Source: Protula sp. h YS-2021 (taxonomy: Eukaryota; Annelida; Polychaeta; Sabellida; Serpulidae). From it: a stretch of 64,000 nt of DNA. Position numbers and translations under genes: made by a program. The stretch covers positions 56,548,053 through 56,612,052 of the forward strand of contig OX457027.1 of the NCBI GenBank assembly GCA_949752745.1. The letters run 5' to 3'. This document shows, in pieces, positions 52,431-64,000 of this stretch (positions within the stretch are counted from its first letter, which is position 1; the number at the start of each line of letters is the position of its first letter). Under the pieces are notes generated by a model, which made no database searches, was not told the DNA's origin, and was given only the letters and a program-made list of their open reading frames with translations.

Positions 52431-55400
52431 GGCGTTAAAAGTCCCTCGGATGAAATCGTTTAATGATTTAATGGTTCAAAGTATTTTATTTGCACATTGT
52501 TTCCCATGCATAAGCTGGTGACAAATTGCTTATGTTTACTTTGCTAAACAATGAATAACGTTTTAAACGAGATGAAGAAAAAACAGAAGCCATAAAGCAC
52601 GCACCCATGCACAGTGGTGGTTGGATGGGGTTCTATAACTAAGCGAATGCTACTGTTATAGACAGTGGTTGAGGCCTGCTCTGTTTTATTTCCTTGAACA
52701 CACATAATACTTGATATATACAGAAACAAGATTCCCCTTACAGAATGTAAGCTCAAGTCTTACCTCGAGTAAACGGTACTGATTCTCCAAAATGTCAATC
52801 AACTTCGAGATCCTTGTTTCATATGAGCCAAGAATTTTGTCATGGGGCGGGTAAGTACTCAGCTAGTTGAGTTGAAGTATCTCTGGTTCTGGCAGAAGTA
52901 TTTGCCTTATATAGCGGGCTTTACTGAAGGAGATGTGCTGGGAAATGACCTATTTGCAGTGATTCCTTAATAAGAACGCATAGTCTCAATAACAGAATTT
53001 TTCCGGGTGGCCTTTTGGCAAGCCGTCCAAATGCGGATATCGCTTGTTAGTTGTAACTGGGAAATTGACTTTGAAAGTCACAAAGAAGACGTCAGTCTCT
53101 CCCAAATGATTTACATAAAGACCTTATTGTCAGCATTATTTTTTTCATTTTCGGATTTTCAGTGTTGGTTGACATCATTAACTTCCCTTTCAGCAGATTG
53201 ATTTTGCATTTACGTTATTGCTGGCATCCAAATTAAATTTTCGTGTCCATTAACTTATTTAAAGACTTCAGTAGAAAGCTGGAATGGATGATCGATGGCT
53301 TCGAAGTGAATTTCAAAGTCTTATCTGTTTAGTACATGAGTGCTTTCTCTTAGACGTAGTACGGACTTGGAACAGTTTTATTGCAAACCTGTTGCAGTCA
53401 TGCTCCTGTTTGAAGCAAAAAACCTTTTGCCTGGTTTTCGGCTTAGAAATTGAAAAATAGAGGCTTTATTTTTGTTCTTTTCAATGTTTTGTTCCTGAAC
53501 GTGGTTTAAATATAATAATTCCTTTACTCAGGATTTGATTTTTTAAAAAAGGCAGAGAAAAAAGCAAGGGTTATATTTAAGCGACGCAAAATGGATGTTC
53601 CATGTTGTTTCTGATTTTTCACGTTACAAATGTGTATCATGAAATTTTAATAGGAGTAAAATGTCTCTCTGAGAGCAGCTGGTTCGCCCCCATTTAGGCT
53701 TGCCCGTCTCTGTCTGTCTCGTGGTTGTTAAAGCGACAAGCTTTGGGTTGGTTCCGACCGTTCCGGCCAGATTCTGTTGTGCGCATCAGGTTTAATGTCG
53801 CAAGCGAGATGGCAATTCGGTTTCCGAAAGGCATTGTACAATTATTGCTCTTTTTTGCCATGTCATTTACAGGCGTCTCATATTGCGAAAAAAAAAAAAT
53901 TAACAGCAATTTGCCATGCAAATTTGTTGATGTTCTTTTCCCGTTCAGTAATGCGCCGACAACAGGCCCGTTATTTCCATTTACCCTACCACTGTGTTTC
54001 GTGCTCAGTGAAGAGTAAAAGGTCAGATTGGACCAGGAATAATAACAGAAGAAATAGCAAAAAATCTTAACTCTGACAACACTGCCAGGTTATCAACCTT
54101 TTTGGAGCATTTATCTGTTTTAAGTTATTCCTGCGAAATGTATGGATGTATTCCTGGCAAATTAAGATAAAAAGAGAACTATTATGTTCTCAAGTGTGAG
54201 CTCTTTCCATTGCCTCTTGTGTTTGCATGACAATGGAGTCGTTTTACTCTTTAACAGAAAATAACTAACGTTCTCGTAGAGCTGCAAGGACTAGTGGAAT
54301 TGGGTAGTCGGAAAGTTAGACCGAAGTAAGATAATCGAATAATTAGCAAAATGACAAAATCTCAACGCTCTTTCCACTCATTTAGCCTCGGATCTCCAAA
54401 CCAAACTTTCAGTTTTCTATTTTATGTTTCACTTGCTTATTATTGTCGTGTGTCTTAAAGGTTGTTGTTCAAAGTCTCATAGAATGCCAGGAAATGGCTC
54501 GCAGAAGATGTGACAAACTTCGTATATCACCTCATTGGACAATCGTACATGAATATTTATAAGTGCTTAAGAAGTCTTTGTGGTGTAGAAACCTTAATTC
54601 GGTGGAGGGTGCGGGGGGGGGGGGGAGGGGGGAGGAGTCCATAAATGAAGCAGTGCTCAGAAGCCCCATTCCGAGCGGTTTGCCTTTACATCTTTACCAT
54701 GCAAATGGCGGTTATGCGGTGGCATAGTCCGTTGGTATTGGCGAGGCTATTTGCCCGAGAGCTGTAGCTCACAGAATGGTAGTATCGTCTGTTAATTAAT
54801 CTGAAAAGAAAGGTTCAAAAGCATCTCGTTTATCTAATGAGAATTGTCTGCCAGAGATCCTATCCGAAGCGCCTAATTGCTAAGATCTATATGGAGTATA
54901 GTGCCGAGTGCGTATTGCTGTGTATATTTACAATAACTTTGAGAACTGCAATAAGAGGAACCAACACGGTCCTACATAAGCTTATTAACTACCCTCTTGA
55001 CATATAGAATTTCATTAGATTTTCCTTAATGGTAATGAGGCCAGGTTTCAGCTTTGTAGTGCCGCTGTTCAAGCCTCTTTTGGGGCCCAGAAATTTGTCA
55101 CACTGCTGTGGAATATTCCTTAAGCAGAAAAGCTTGTCACACAGCCTGTGACAGCGGTGCCCGGGAGTTATATATTGTAGGAGCCAGGATGTGAAATTGC
55201 AAATGCGACGCTGCGCAAAGATGCCTAGAATTGAAATTAAGGCACTGGACTCGGCATTACTCGTGAGACTTGGAACGATAGTATAACTGTGCAAATTAAG
55301 AAAAAAAAAAAAAAAAGGTCGAGATATAGGACACCCTGACATTAGAGTGACATTATCTGTTCAGCCGTGAATATTGATATATCTAAACAAGGTATCAGTC

Positions 55401-56157
55401 AGGCAATATTAACTCTCACCATTGACGGCAGGTTTGTTCTCAGTGTTTGAAGAACTCCCTTGGTTTGAATGGATAATGCTTGTATTCCTTTAAGGTACGG
55501 CACTCTTAGAAGTGAGTCCTACTCTCACATGTATTTATCTTAAATGGATCACCTAAAGCGGTCAAAGGACAAGCCTTAAACAGCTTGATTGAATTTACTG
55601 ACCATTTTGTTCTTCGGTCTGACTTCTGTTTGTGTCAGAGTAACAAACACCGTGGAGAACGGCGGATGGTCGATCTTCTTCCGCTGCGGATAACTTATTA
55701 AAAAGACGTTTTCAGCCAGATGTAATTTTAGTGATCTTTTGAAAACCAAACAGTAGCAGACACACTTACATGTTAATTTCATTAAAAGACTTTCAAAGAA
55801 CACTGGCTACTTAAAAGCCGTAAGTGAGTACTCAGGTGGGATGCGCTTATTACAGCTGTGTTCTATCATAATCATGAGAAAGTACTGAGCTATCAAAAGA
55901 TGCACTTCAGAAAAGAGCTTACGTCATAGAGTAGGGTACAGTTAGACTCTCACAGCGCGACCTTTTAAGGTAAAAAAGGAAGAGTTTGCCTTTTGATTGT
56001 GATGTATCCTGACTGACTTTATACATCAAACTGCTGAGTTTAATACTCATATGTTTGCTTTCAATCGAACGTGTAAGAGAATATGACCTTATCGTATGGT
56101 AATGGTATAGTGTACTAATATACCGGCAAAGTTCACCACAGGGTGTTGTTTTTGAGC
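52431..56157. other. Long stretch without a recognised gene
   Basis: Open frames on both strands are short and lack domains. A strong G-run lies at 54,604-54,637 (G13 with AGGGGGG and GGAGGAG). Nothing else is supported. Confidence 0.4.
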
Positions 56158-56284
56158 ATGGATATGGAAGCGGGTGCAGATACTGCACTGATGAAAATAG
56201 ACTCGGCGGAAGATGTGTCCAAAGTGTTGCCCAAAATCGTTCTGCAGTCGGAGGAAAACGGCCGTAAATTTTCAATCTTTAAAG
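56158..56284 (+). CDS. Initiator-type exon, alternative first exon candidate
   Basis: 42 codons begin MDMEAGADTALMKIDSAEDV and end RKFSIFK plus one base before a consensus donor, AAAG|GTAGGT. The composition is coding-like (Glu, Asp, Lys, Val) with a predicted amphipathic helix. It leaves in phase 1 on a split glycine codon, exactly as the exon at 33,221 does, so the two could be alternative first exons of one gene whose shared exons lie beyond 64 kb. An upstream AG (TTCACCACAG, 56,140) leaves open that it is an internal exon beginning GVVFEHG in another frame or CLFLS in this one. Not recognised by family. Confidence 0.4.
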
Positions 56285-56322
56285 GTAGGTGTATGGTAGA
56301 CTTTATACGGAACAGTACCAAC

Positions 56323-56474
56323 CAGGGTTCGCGCTGGGTTCTCAGGAAAGTGAGTCAAAAAAAGGAAAGTGACTCAGTTGGGTCCAGAAAGACTCGGTGG
56401 GTTCCGAAAAAAAGTGAGTCATTTCGTAAAAAATGCCCCCAAAGTGGACAAAAACCCCGCCAACGCGAACGCTG
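56323..56474. mobile_element. hAT-type MITE, 152 bp, with 8-bp target duplication
   Basis: The terminal inverted repeat CAGGGTTCGCG at the left pairs with CGCGAACGCTG at the right (one mismatch). The element is flanked by a perfect 8-base direct repeat, GTACCAAC (56315-56322 and 56475-56482). CAGGG-type ends and 8-base duplications are the hallmark of hAT elements. No coding capacity. It lies 38 bases inside the intron that follows the exon at 56,158. Three AP-1 sites (TGAGTCA 56351, TGACTCA 56370, TGAGTCA 56415) are within it. Confidence 0.9.
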
Positions 56475-56487
56475 GTACCAACCGATC

Positions 56488-56521
56488 GCCCCCCCCCCTC
56501 CCTCCCGCCCTTCCCCCGCGG
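56488..56521 (-). other. C-run, possible G-quadruplex on minus strand
   Basis: C10 followed by TCCCTCCCGCCCTTCCCCC gives at least four G-runs on the opposite strand. Confidence 0.4.
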
Positions 56522-58500
56522 TAAAATAAAGACGGATAGGGGATTGGGACACAGTCGAGAATAACTGCAATGATTCTGCCGTTGTTCTGCTAGGTTTTTC
56601 CAAACACCTCAAAGCTTCTATGCTTTTAAAAACAGGTAAATGCTGTTTTGTGGAGTGGGGTATTTGGGTCTTTCCCAACAGCTTTTATTTCATCCCGGTA
56701 TTTAAGCTTGCAGTTTCTGCGCCATGTCCTTACCTGCAAGCAAGGTCTGTTGGGGGCTTCTTGTGTCAAACAAAGAGTCATCAGGATACCAACGTGGTGG
56801 CGCTCTCTATCGCTACGATCCCGACGGATTGGTTGGATCCTGGGAGGCGTCCCGACAGTATTACCAGAGACCCCACTGTGGCACGAAAAAAAAAAAAATA
56901 CTGATGGGATCAGAATGATTTTCTCCAAGCTTCGGGATCGCGCCCACATTTGCAAATGCCGATGTATTGTTCAGAGAGAATGGCGAAATTTTAATTTTTT
57001 TTTGGAGAAAAGCGAGTAAACCGGTAATTTACTTTTGAAATTTCAGACAGGACTGGTCGTTTGCCAAATAGGGAAACCCTTTACATCCAAGCTAGAATAA
57101 ACGTGTTTAAGTACGTAGCAAATTTCTGCTGCCATATGGTGTCCCTTTTGGGGTTGGATACCCATTTTTAAAACCCCAACTGGCATGTCTTTCAGAAAAT
57201 AGCAGCCACAATGTTCAACATTCTGAAGCACCCAGTCATAAATTTGGATGATCTTTAATCGACTAGCTTGTTCTGCATCATTCGTTTTAGCTGCTCTTGG
57301 GTGAAGCTGGCAAAAAGGCTGCGGAATTAATCTGTGAATGTAATTTTAGCAGCGCATCGGGACGTATAAAATTGAATTGGCCACAGGAGAAGCGACAAGA
57401 AAACAAAGTTGATTGAATCCCGAGAGTTCACTGGGGCGCTTTAGCGATTTCGTGAGCGGAATGTGATGAGCATCTTAAAACTATGGCTTTCTCACTCCAG
57501 CATTTTCGGCAGCAAACCTTTTGTATGTGGTACTTTTAAGACTAGAAAAAGCACTCATTAAAATGATTCTCTTGAGTCAACCATGATATTTTTTGTGTAT
57601 TCCTACATTCTGGAAGGGGTGGATACCACACTCAGTTGTCATTTTACGGGGAGGACGAATTGTCGCCAAGGAACTGCACTGGCACAAACGCATGGCGGGG
57701 AGGAGTTGCGGTGGGGGAGGGGGGGGGGAGGGTACGGTAGGCACTGGTTGCACACACTGAAATGCTTGCACACATGGGCTTACATTTTAGACTGGCAAGG
57801 GTGCCCATTGCAGGTTAAGTGATGCAGTCAACCAAACGTTACGATCCCAATGCAAATCGAATTCGGAGTCCCGCGGGACAAATGCTTTAGCTGACAGAAA
57901 CTTATCATCTGCCACTAGTTCCTGTAATGTACCACTATTTACGACTTCTTTCTTTTTATTTATTTTTTTATTTTAATATTTTTTTTAAAACCGCGTTGTA
58001 TATTCATCGATAAATTACTGACGGATGGTCACTAGGGAACATTCTTACCAAGTTTTAAGGCGGAAATCATCCATAATACTCAGATTCTGAGGCTTTTTAA
58101 AAAGCCTAAAAACGTACACACGTACGCACAAACAACGATACACACAAGTGACTCAGTTGTAGACCAGCCCCAATATTGCAGGCTGATTTCAGAAAATTTG
58201 CCCTCCTTTTTTTTCCCTGATAATCTGCTCTCTTTTCACTTTAGCTTTTGAAATTTAGTGATCTTTTCTTTTTTGGCCTTTACTTCGAACACAGCGACCT
58301 TTTTGTTAAAACAAATGTGCGATCGTTTCGCTTTTTGTGCTGTTAGTTTTAGTCTTCCGCGTCGATCAGTTTGTCTTTGAGGTTCTTGAATTTGGCACCC
58401 TTTTTGCTTTTTAAATTAGTAACTTTGTCATCATTTCGCATTTTGGTTTGAAAAATCTGCGATCTTTTCATATCCCGAAATGCGCCATCTTCCCGCTTTT
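56522..58500. other. No gene; G-rich tract at 57,694-57,733
   Basis: Open frames on both strands have no recognised domain. The tract GGCGGGGAGG..GGTGGGGGAGGGG has multiple G-runs with short loops and is a strong quadruplex candidate. An AT-rich stretch with a TTTTTAAAAAG hairpin follows at 58.1 kb. Confidence 0.35.
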
Positions 58501-58565
58501 GTATTTCGCTCGCCTCACAGCCCGATCCGGCTTCAGACTTAGTGCTGCCCCGCTGTCGTCCGCAA

Positions 58566-58573
58566 TGACGTCA
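58566..58573. promoter_or_regulatory. CRE in a GC-rich, promoter-like stretch
   Basis: TGACGTCA sits in a locally GC-rich region (CCCGATCCGGCTTC to GCTGTCGTCCGC). About 180 bases downstream a GC-richer stretch (58,745-58,868) ends at an acceptor-like TTTGTGTCTTTCAG, followed by a 40-codon frame (MSIICVDMACDYCDHYMKN..) to a TGA. A small transcription unit is possible but weakly supported. Confidence 0.3.
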
Positions 58574-59584
58574 CTGACTATCTAGTTACTGAAGCGCTGA
58601 AGTGGGAATTTACGTTCTTTGTTTTCAGCAGAAATTATATGGCTTGAGTGAGGACGCCTCTATACGTGAGCCTTATTAAATGCTATATCAAAGCTTTGAT
58701 TTGAATTAGAATACTTAAGAACTGTAATTTTACAGTACTTGAAACATCGCTGCTGGGCTTACGCAGTCCCTCGTCCCTTCGCGCGTCTGTTGTGGGTGCG
58801 AAGAGAAACCGAGAAGTGTTATCTGAGGACTGTTACTCTAAGTGCTTCTGGGCTTTGTGTCTTTCAGATAATGTCAATTATATGTGTAGATATGGCTTGT
58901 GATTATTGTGATCATTACATGAAAAATATGGACTGTGGTTACACAGTGACAATTACAAGGATGGGTATGACCTGTGATTATGATGATAGTTGCATGTCTA
59001 CATGTGACCTGTGAGTGTAATGAACAGGTTGCCCCCAGTTACGAGTTTGGTGTATTTTTCCCCACAAATTTATGTAGGCTTTGAAGTAGAAATAATCTCA
59101 TGATGTCAAGAAATCGAATTGGGTTTTTCAATCCATTTATTGTCAAACTGAAACCTTGCTGCTTTTTTAAGCCCAATCACAGTCCTGTGCTTGTCGATAA
59201 TCCCATTGTTATCAACCAACCAAAAAACGAATTAAGCTATGGTCAGGTGTGGGATTCCCCAGATCGAATCAAATTATGTAGGTCAGCTGGGATAACTTTA
59301 CATGCACCATACAGGAAAGCAAGTGACGTCGTATCAGTGCGACATTCCTGCGCAAATGCTTGACAAATTAATATTATAAATAAAAAGTACATAATGAATG
59401 CTTCCAGGCAGTACTTTGGCCGAGTTCTGACAAGGGTGCAAAGAGATGTATACAAGAAAAATATTACGGACTAATCCCAGTTGACTTCATCGGATATTGA
59501 AAGTGGGATTACCCTTACGTATACCCGTTTACCACAAAATCCTGCATGATGATTGGTTGAGGTTTAATTCGGATTCGCAGATCC

Positions 59585-59628
59585 GGGCGGGGAGGGGGGG
59601 GGGGGGGCGGGGAGAGTTGGGGTGGGAA
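59585..59628 (+). other. G-rich tract, quadruplex candidate
   Basis: GGGCGGGGAGGGG continuing through a G14 run, then GGCGGGGAG and TTGGGGTGGG. More than six G-runs with loops of one to seven bases. Confidence 0.5.
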
Positions 59629-61044
59629 GTGAGGTTGCTGGACTGGCAATTATCGCATATGGGACAAAACTTTCTCACAGTAACCACTAAAACATAGAAG
59701 CCCCCTCCACCCAACTCCTCCGCATATGTTTCGACATGGGCAAATGTTCAGGAGTTATTGGTAAATGCGTGCTGTAGATAGACCCGCTAAACATAGGGTT
59801 TTTATATCACCAGAACTATGTCAAACTGGAACCTATAGGGTCGTGAAATAATAATATATGTCTAACCAAAGACGCATTTTGTGCGGCATTTGCTGTACGC
59901 GTGAAGAAGATACTGTACTGTACTGTGTACTTCCAAGCGGCCTCAAACCAAAAACTGGACTTATCGAAAAAGAAATGCACAGTTCACACCAGGCCAAAAG
60001 AGGGCTGTGGAGAAACTGAGTGAAGTTTTACGCAGCATAAAATCCGTATTCATGGCACTGATTTGATTCTGAGAACGAAAGGCATCACTGGGTAAATGAC
60101 TGGCCAGAAGTTGGTGTATTGTGCAAAATATCTTCAGCGACGCACCAGTATACAGTGGAAACTCATAATCTGGAAGCTCTCGGGACTGGTGATTTTACTG
60201 AGAATTGTCAGATAGTGACAGGAGAGTGCTGGAGATTGAGGGGGTGGGGGGGGGGGGGCGAGGTCAGTATGGCGTGTTCATAAGTTATCCCTACGAAAGG
60301 GTTCTCGATAGGCAGCCGAATACACAACTTGAGTTGTTGAACATCGTGAAGGGAAATGCAAAGAAATTCAGTGGAATTGTTTAAGTTAGTGCATATTTAA
60401 GAGATATAGAGTGTGTACTACATTTGGATACTGTAGTTTATCCGACACCACTCCACTTGCCTTCCTTATCCAGTAATATGTAATCGTTCACCTGGGACAT
60501 AATCGCGTTCTGCTGTATAATATGCCCGGCAGGTGCCTTGTCGGTTTTGGTGATACGTTTGCTGCTGTGTGACGTGGTGACGTAAACAGGCTGTCGTCAT
60601 TGGCGATTCCCCACCGCGCGTTCTTCCAGGGATGAACATTTCACAGCTTGTCAGCATTGTCGTTCCTAAATTGTTTCATGTATTGTGACTTGACATTTGC
60701 TTTCTTCACTTTTAGTGTAGTGAAGTAGCCCCTAAGGGGGGCTTTTGCAGAATTTTTGCAGTGTTTTTATGGTGATTAGAAAACCGGACAAGTTCCATCC
60801 TCACCAAGTTGGCGATAAACAGGTGCGTGTCCTCTTGGGACACTGATTGAGAGGGAGCGCTCAGCGGTATAAAGTGTCTTTATTTTGGCATTTTGATGCT
60901 TCGCCCTTAAAACAATGTAATTTTTGCAGAATGAATCCTCGGATTATACGCTGATTCGACACAAAAGGAGGCCTATTTCGTATTACTCGGATTTTTACAA
61001 AGTTTCAAAATTTGCAGTTTCATGTATGTCCATTTTATCTTTTT
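59629..61044. other. No gene; second G-run at 60,239-60,263
   Basis: GAGGGGGTGGGGGGGGGGGG forms another quadruplex candidate. No exon is recognised on either strand. Confidence 0.4.
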
Positions 61045-62004
61045 AACCCAGCCGACTTTGTCGGACTGGGTTAGTCGCAGGGTTCGCGCTGGGTTCTGAG
61101 GAAAGTGAGTCAAAAAAGGAAAGTGTGACTCAGTTGGGTCCAGAAAAACTCGATGGGTTCCGAAAAGTGAGTCATTTCGTAAAAAAAAATGCCCAAAAAG
61201 TGGACAAAAACCCCGCCAACGCGAACCCTGACAGTCGTATCACTATAGGGGGCTTGAATGTGCGTATGTTAAACTTTTTCTTTAAAATGCTACTCCTCCT
61301 ACAGTTTTGCTCCAGTCGTTTTAATATTACACAGAAATGTTCCCTGGATGGTCCCCCACCTGGCTGTTACTTTTTTTGACGATTGACGAAAAACTGACAA
61401 AATGGCGGCACTTTTTGTGTCCGTTTTGACCCATTTTTAAAATGCTACTCCTACAGTTTTACTCCAATCGTTTAGATGTTAAGCAGGGATGTTCCCAAGG
61501 GGTTCGCCTACCAGGCTGTTATTTTTTTATTTATTTATTTATTTTTTTTTTTGCGGTTCGCCAAAAACTGCCGAAATGGCGGAACTTTGAAGTTTGGCAA
61601 AAACTGGAATAAATGGTAGTAAATAACTGAATTCTCAAACCATGCATTTCTCTCAGTTGTTTTCAAATAGTTATAAAATTTTAAAATCGAAAGTTTCTTA
61701 GGTGCTTCTCCACCTGGACTTTGCTTTTTTCGCAAATGACAAAAAAATGCCGAAATGGTGGAATTTTAAAAATTTTGTAAAATTGTGTAAATGTCGGTAA
61801 ATACGTATACGTCAAAACCCAACATCCCTTTTCGGGTAGCTTCACCTGGGATAACTCGGTTTTTGTGTATTAAAATTATGAAAAAATTAAGTTCAGAAAC
61901 GATGTTCTTCATTTTTTGGCCTAACAGTATTTGTTTCAGAGTTTTTCTCTCTTTCCTTGTTTAGTAACTCGGATGAGTCATGTCCTTGGACATGCTTGCT
62001 CAGA
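61045..62004 (+). mobile_element. Hairpin-ended interspersed repeat carrying a hAT MITE
   Basis: The 5' end has hairpin AACCCAGCCGAC..GTCGG-ACTGGGTT (61045-61072). The 3' end has TGTCCTTGGACATGCTTG (61,983-62,000). The 3' 500 bases match 36,089-36,556. Interrupted by a 153-base MITE at 61,078. Includes a (TTTA)n stretch at 61,525. Non-coding. Probably a non-autonomous rolling-circle-type element, inferred from the terminal hairpins. Confidence 0.6.
61078..61230. mobile_element. hAT-type MITE, second copy, 153 bp
   Basis: Perfect terminal repeats CAGGGTTCGCG / CGCGAACCCTG. By eye over 90 percent identical to the copy at 56,323. Flanks GTTAGTCG and ACAGTCGT keep only AGTCG in common, so the target duplication has decayed or been altered. 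Three AP-1 sites at 61106, 61126 and 61168 are conserved. Confidence 0.88.
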
Positions 62005-64000
62005 TACTTGATATACGTTTCGCGTTTTTTGGCTTGCTGTCAGAATAGCTGTTTTCATACCGTGCACTCGCATGAGCTGTCTTTGCATCAGTCTGTTGGA
62101 CCGGTTGCTGACGTTGTTATGTAACAGCTGACCTCTGAGGAGATCTGTCTGTTATGTACAAACTCAGAGCGGATGGATATTTCTATCTATCTAGCCGTAC
62201 TGTGCATCCCTCAGTGTTGAGTATTATCGCACATTGGTGCATTCGAGTGTCCAAATCACCAAAATCTGTATTTTACTGATTTTAAAAAAAGTAGTTCCTC
62301 TCTTTTTAGAAGTACTATTTTGCGCGGAATCCCCAGTGGGTCTGCGGCGTAAAAAGGTGTTATGCTCAACAGACCGAACTGCCGTAGAGGGTGGCTGTTG
62401 AACAACAACAGGCTGGATAGTCTTGCTAACAGCTTTTTGTCTGACCAGCTGTTTTTTGGCGTTGATTGGTCGAGCTGCTTATACTCCCATCATTGAAGCA
62501 GCTTTTCACTGGCTAGCTATCTGGCCAGCTGCCTTCACTTTTGTTTATTAGGTCAGCTGTTCTTTTGAAACAGATCACAGTGACAGACCTCCAGAGTTAT
62601 CCCCGGGGTGGGAGGGGGCACTGACTTTCCAACTGGTCACCACGCCTGTCCATGACTTTTTAACACAACTGTTAAACCCCCTTTTTATTCTGAATGAAAA
62701 TGACTCCCCTTTTTAACGAAATTGGCACTCCGCGCGAACTGCGTCTTACCTCACAATTCCCCACTTTCTGCACGTTTTAACCTCCACTGTGTTCTCAAAC
62801 CAGCTTCGTTTATAATGGGGCGAACTCGACGGTGTGTCCATTACCAGCTTAGGATTTTGTTGTAGTTTCACGCAATCTTTCTCAAATGCGGGCCAATGTT
62901 AAACTGTGCCCTGATCGCCATTTTCGAACAGTTTATAGAATTGTTGGATGCTCTATTCAGGTTACTAGGTTGCATACATTGGGGTAACCTTGATGATTCT
63001 ATAGCATTGGGAGATCAGCTCTGCTGTTTGGATCTAATCATGGATGTATCCACATAAAGTCTGCAGTGATTGTGACCTATCTGACCGAGACAGTTGATAA
63101 AAACTGCGTTAGTTTCCTGACCTCGTGTTGATTTTATTTAGGTTTCCTCGTTAAGGGCTATCTTTTTGCCCAGAATGTGGTCGTGAATTAGCAAGCAAGG
63201 TGTGTTGTAGGGGTCTCAGTGATTAAAAAAAGTATGTAGTGTCCAAAAATAGCTCCAGAACCATGAAGACTGAAGACGGGTGATTAGCAAGAAAACACTT
63301 CACCAAAATTGAGGAACGTATAAATTTCTTGTTCCCCTATTTTTGCTGTCTTAAAAAAAAACCTATCGTTTTCATTTATTTAAGAGGTAAACACAGCTTG
63401 GCATGTTTCAGTGCACCGAGTTAATACCGACTTGTTGTGCTGTTTGCAGTTCGTTAGATAATCCTTGCTCTAGTTCAGCATTACTATAAGTGGAATCGAT
63501 TTAGCAGAAAGGGTTAGCGGTTGTCTAGATACTGGCAGTTTTATCCGGGCTTCATCAGAATCTTCGGAGGATGCACCAACAAAGTGACGTTTCTTAATTC
63601 ATTTGAACACGGAGAAAGAAATTCGTTGTTTTCTCACTCACGCGAGGGGCTCTTCTAGAGAGCATTCTAATGAAGGCCAGGGTCACAGGTGGAGCTCGAA
63701 AGAGTCACTTCTTGCCTACTTGATTCACTTCGATTTCTTTTATTTAGGCAGAGCAAGTTTGGTCTGAATTTTTGTGGTAATTGATAATTGTGGTAGTAAA
63801 ATAGTCGGATTACAGGGACTCCTATGGTTACGGTTTCCCAAGCCTTTAAGTTCAGCAGCTGCAATATCAGCGAGGCATTTCGCCCCATTACTAAAATATA
63901 ACGCTATTGTTTAAAATAAGATTATGAAAATCTTTCTAAAAAACTTTTTTGCCAGTTCGACACCTTTCTAAAAAAAACATTGCAACTTACTGTGTGAAAC
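62005..64000. other. No gene seen; small E-box cluster
   Basis: CAGCTG E-boxes lie at 62125, 62446, 62526 and 62554. No coding exon is recognised up to the window end. If the cotransporter-like gene continues on the plus strand, its common exons lie beyond 64 kb. Confidence 0.35.

Overview
This is an AT-rich eukaryotic, metazoan-type window. It has small exons with GT-AG introns, many microsatellites and minisatellites, MITE-like elements, and no bacterial gene organisation. The repeat style (long tandem-core elements with hairpin ends, hAT-type MITEs, GACCTTGACC arrays) points to a marine invertebrate, perhaps a mollusc or another lophotrochozoan. That placement is inference and not secure.

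Region 0.5-2.7 kb holds a diverged direct duplication. Region 3.06-10.05 kb holds the only large, convincing gene, read on the + strand as nine exons. It encodes about 1,538 residues: a PWWP-like module, a linker with internal repeats, a 35-residue tandem repeat with NLS-like basic clusters, two C2H2/C2HC zinc fingers, a tyrosine-recombinase (Crypton-like) domain with a candidate R-R-H-Y catalytic set, and two related Trp/helix-rich modules at the C-terminus. All internal splice sites from exon 2 onward are phase 1. The exon 1/exon 2 join is off by one base.

Region 10.4-14.5 kb is a highly homogeneous satellite with a 642-bp unit, each unit holding a TATA-like string and a perfect hairpin. 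It is followed at 14.8-16.5 kb by a second, diverged duplication. Region 19.33-20.95 kb is a 1.62-kb foldback element with near-perfect 8-bp target duplications and seven perfect CRE (TGACGTCA) sites. Region 21-29.5 kb looks like decayed, internally duplicated mobile or coding DNA that I could not assign. A long (TA)n tract lies at 30.5 kb.

From 33.2 kb onward the window looks like the 5' part of one or more long genes. A first coding exon at 33,221-33,326 starts MSTARFTVTKAG and carries an RFxV SPAK/OSR1 docking motif, as in K-Cl cotransporters (SLC12A4-7). Another initiator-type exon lies at 56,158-56,284. Both end in phase 1 on a split glycine codon, as alternative first exons would. The presumed introns are packed with repeats: degenerate ~110-200-bp modules (34.4-36.2 kb), a repeat family with hairpin termini (36.1 and 61.0-62.0 kb), a decayed minus-strand gene with an 11-residue repeat (42.0-43.1 kb), a palindromic MITE (44.4 kb), a helentron-like element with a 139-bp tandem core full of nuclear-receptor half-sites (46.8-49.2 kb), a ~42-bp array (51.9-52.4 kb), two hAT-type MITEs with AP-1 sites, and several G-runs. 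I saw no tRNA, rRNA or CRISPR.
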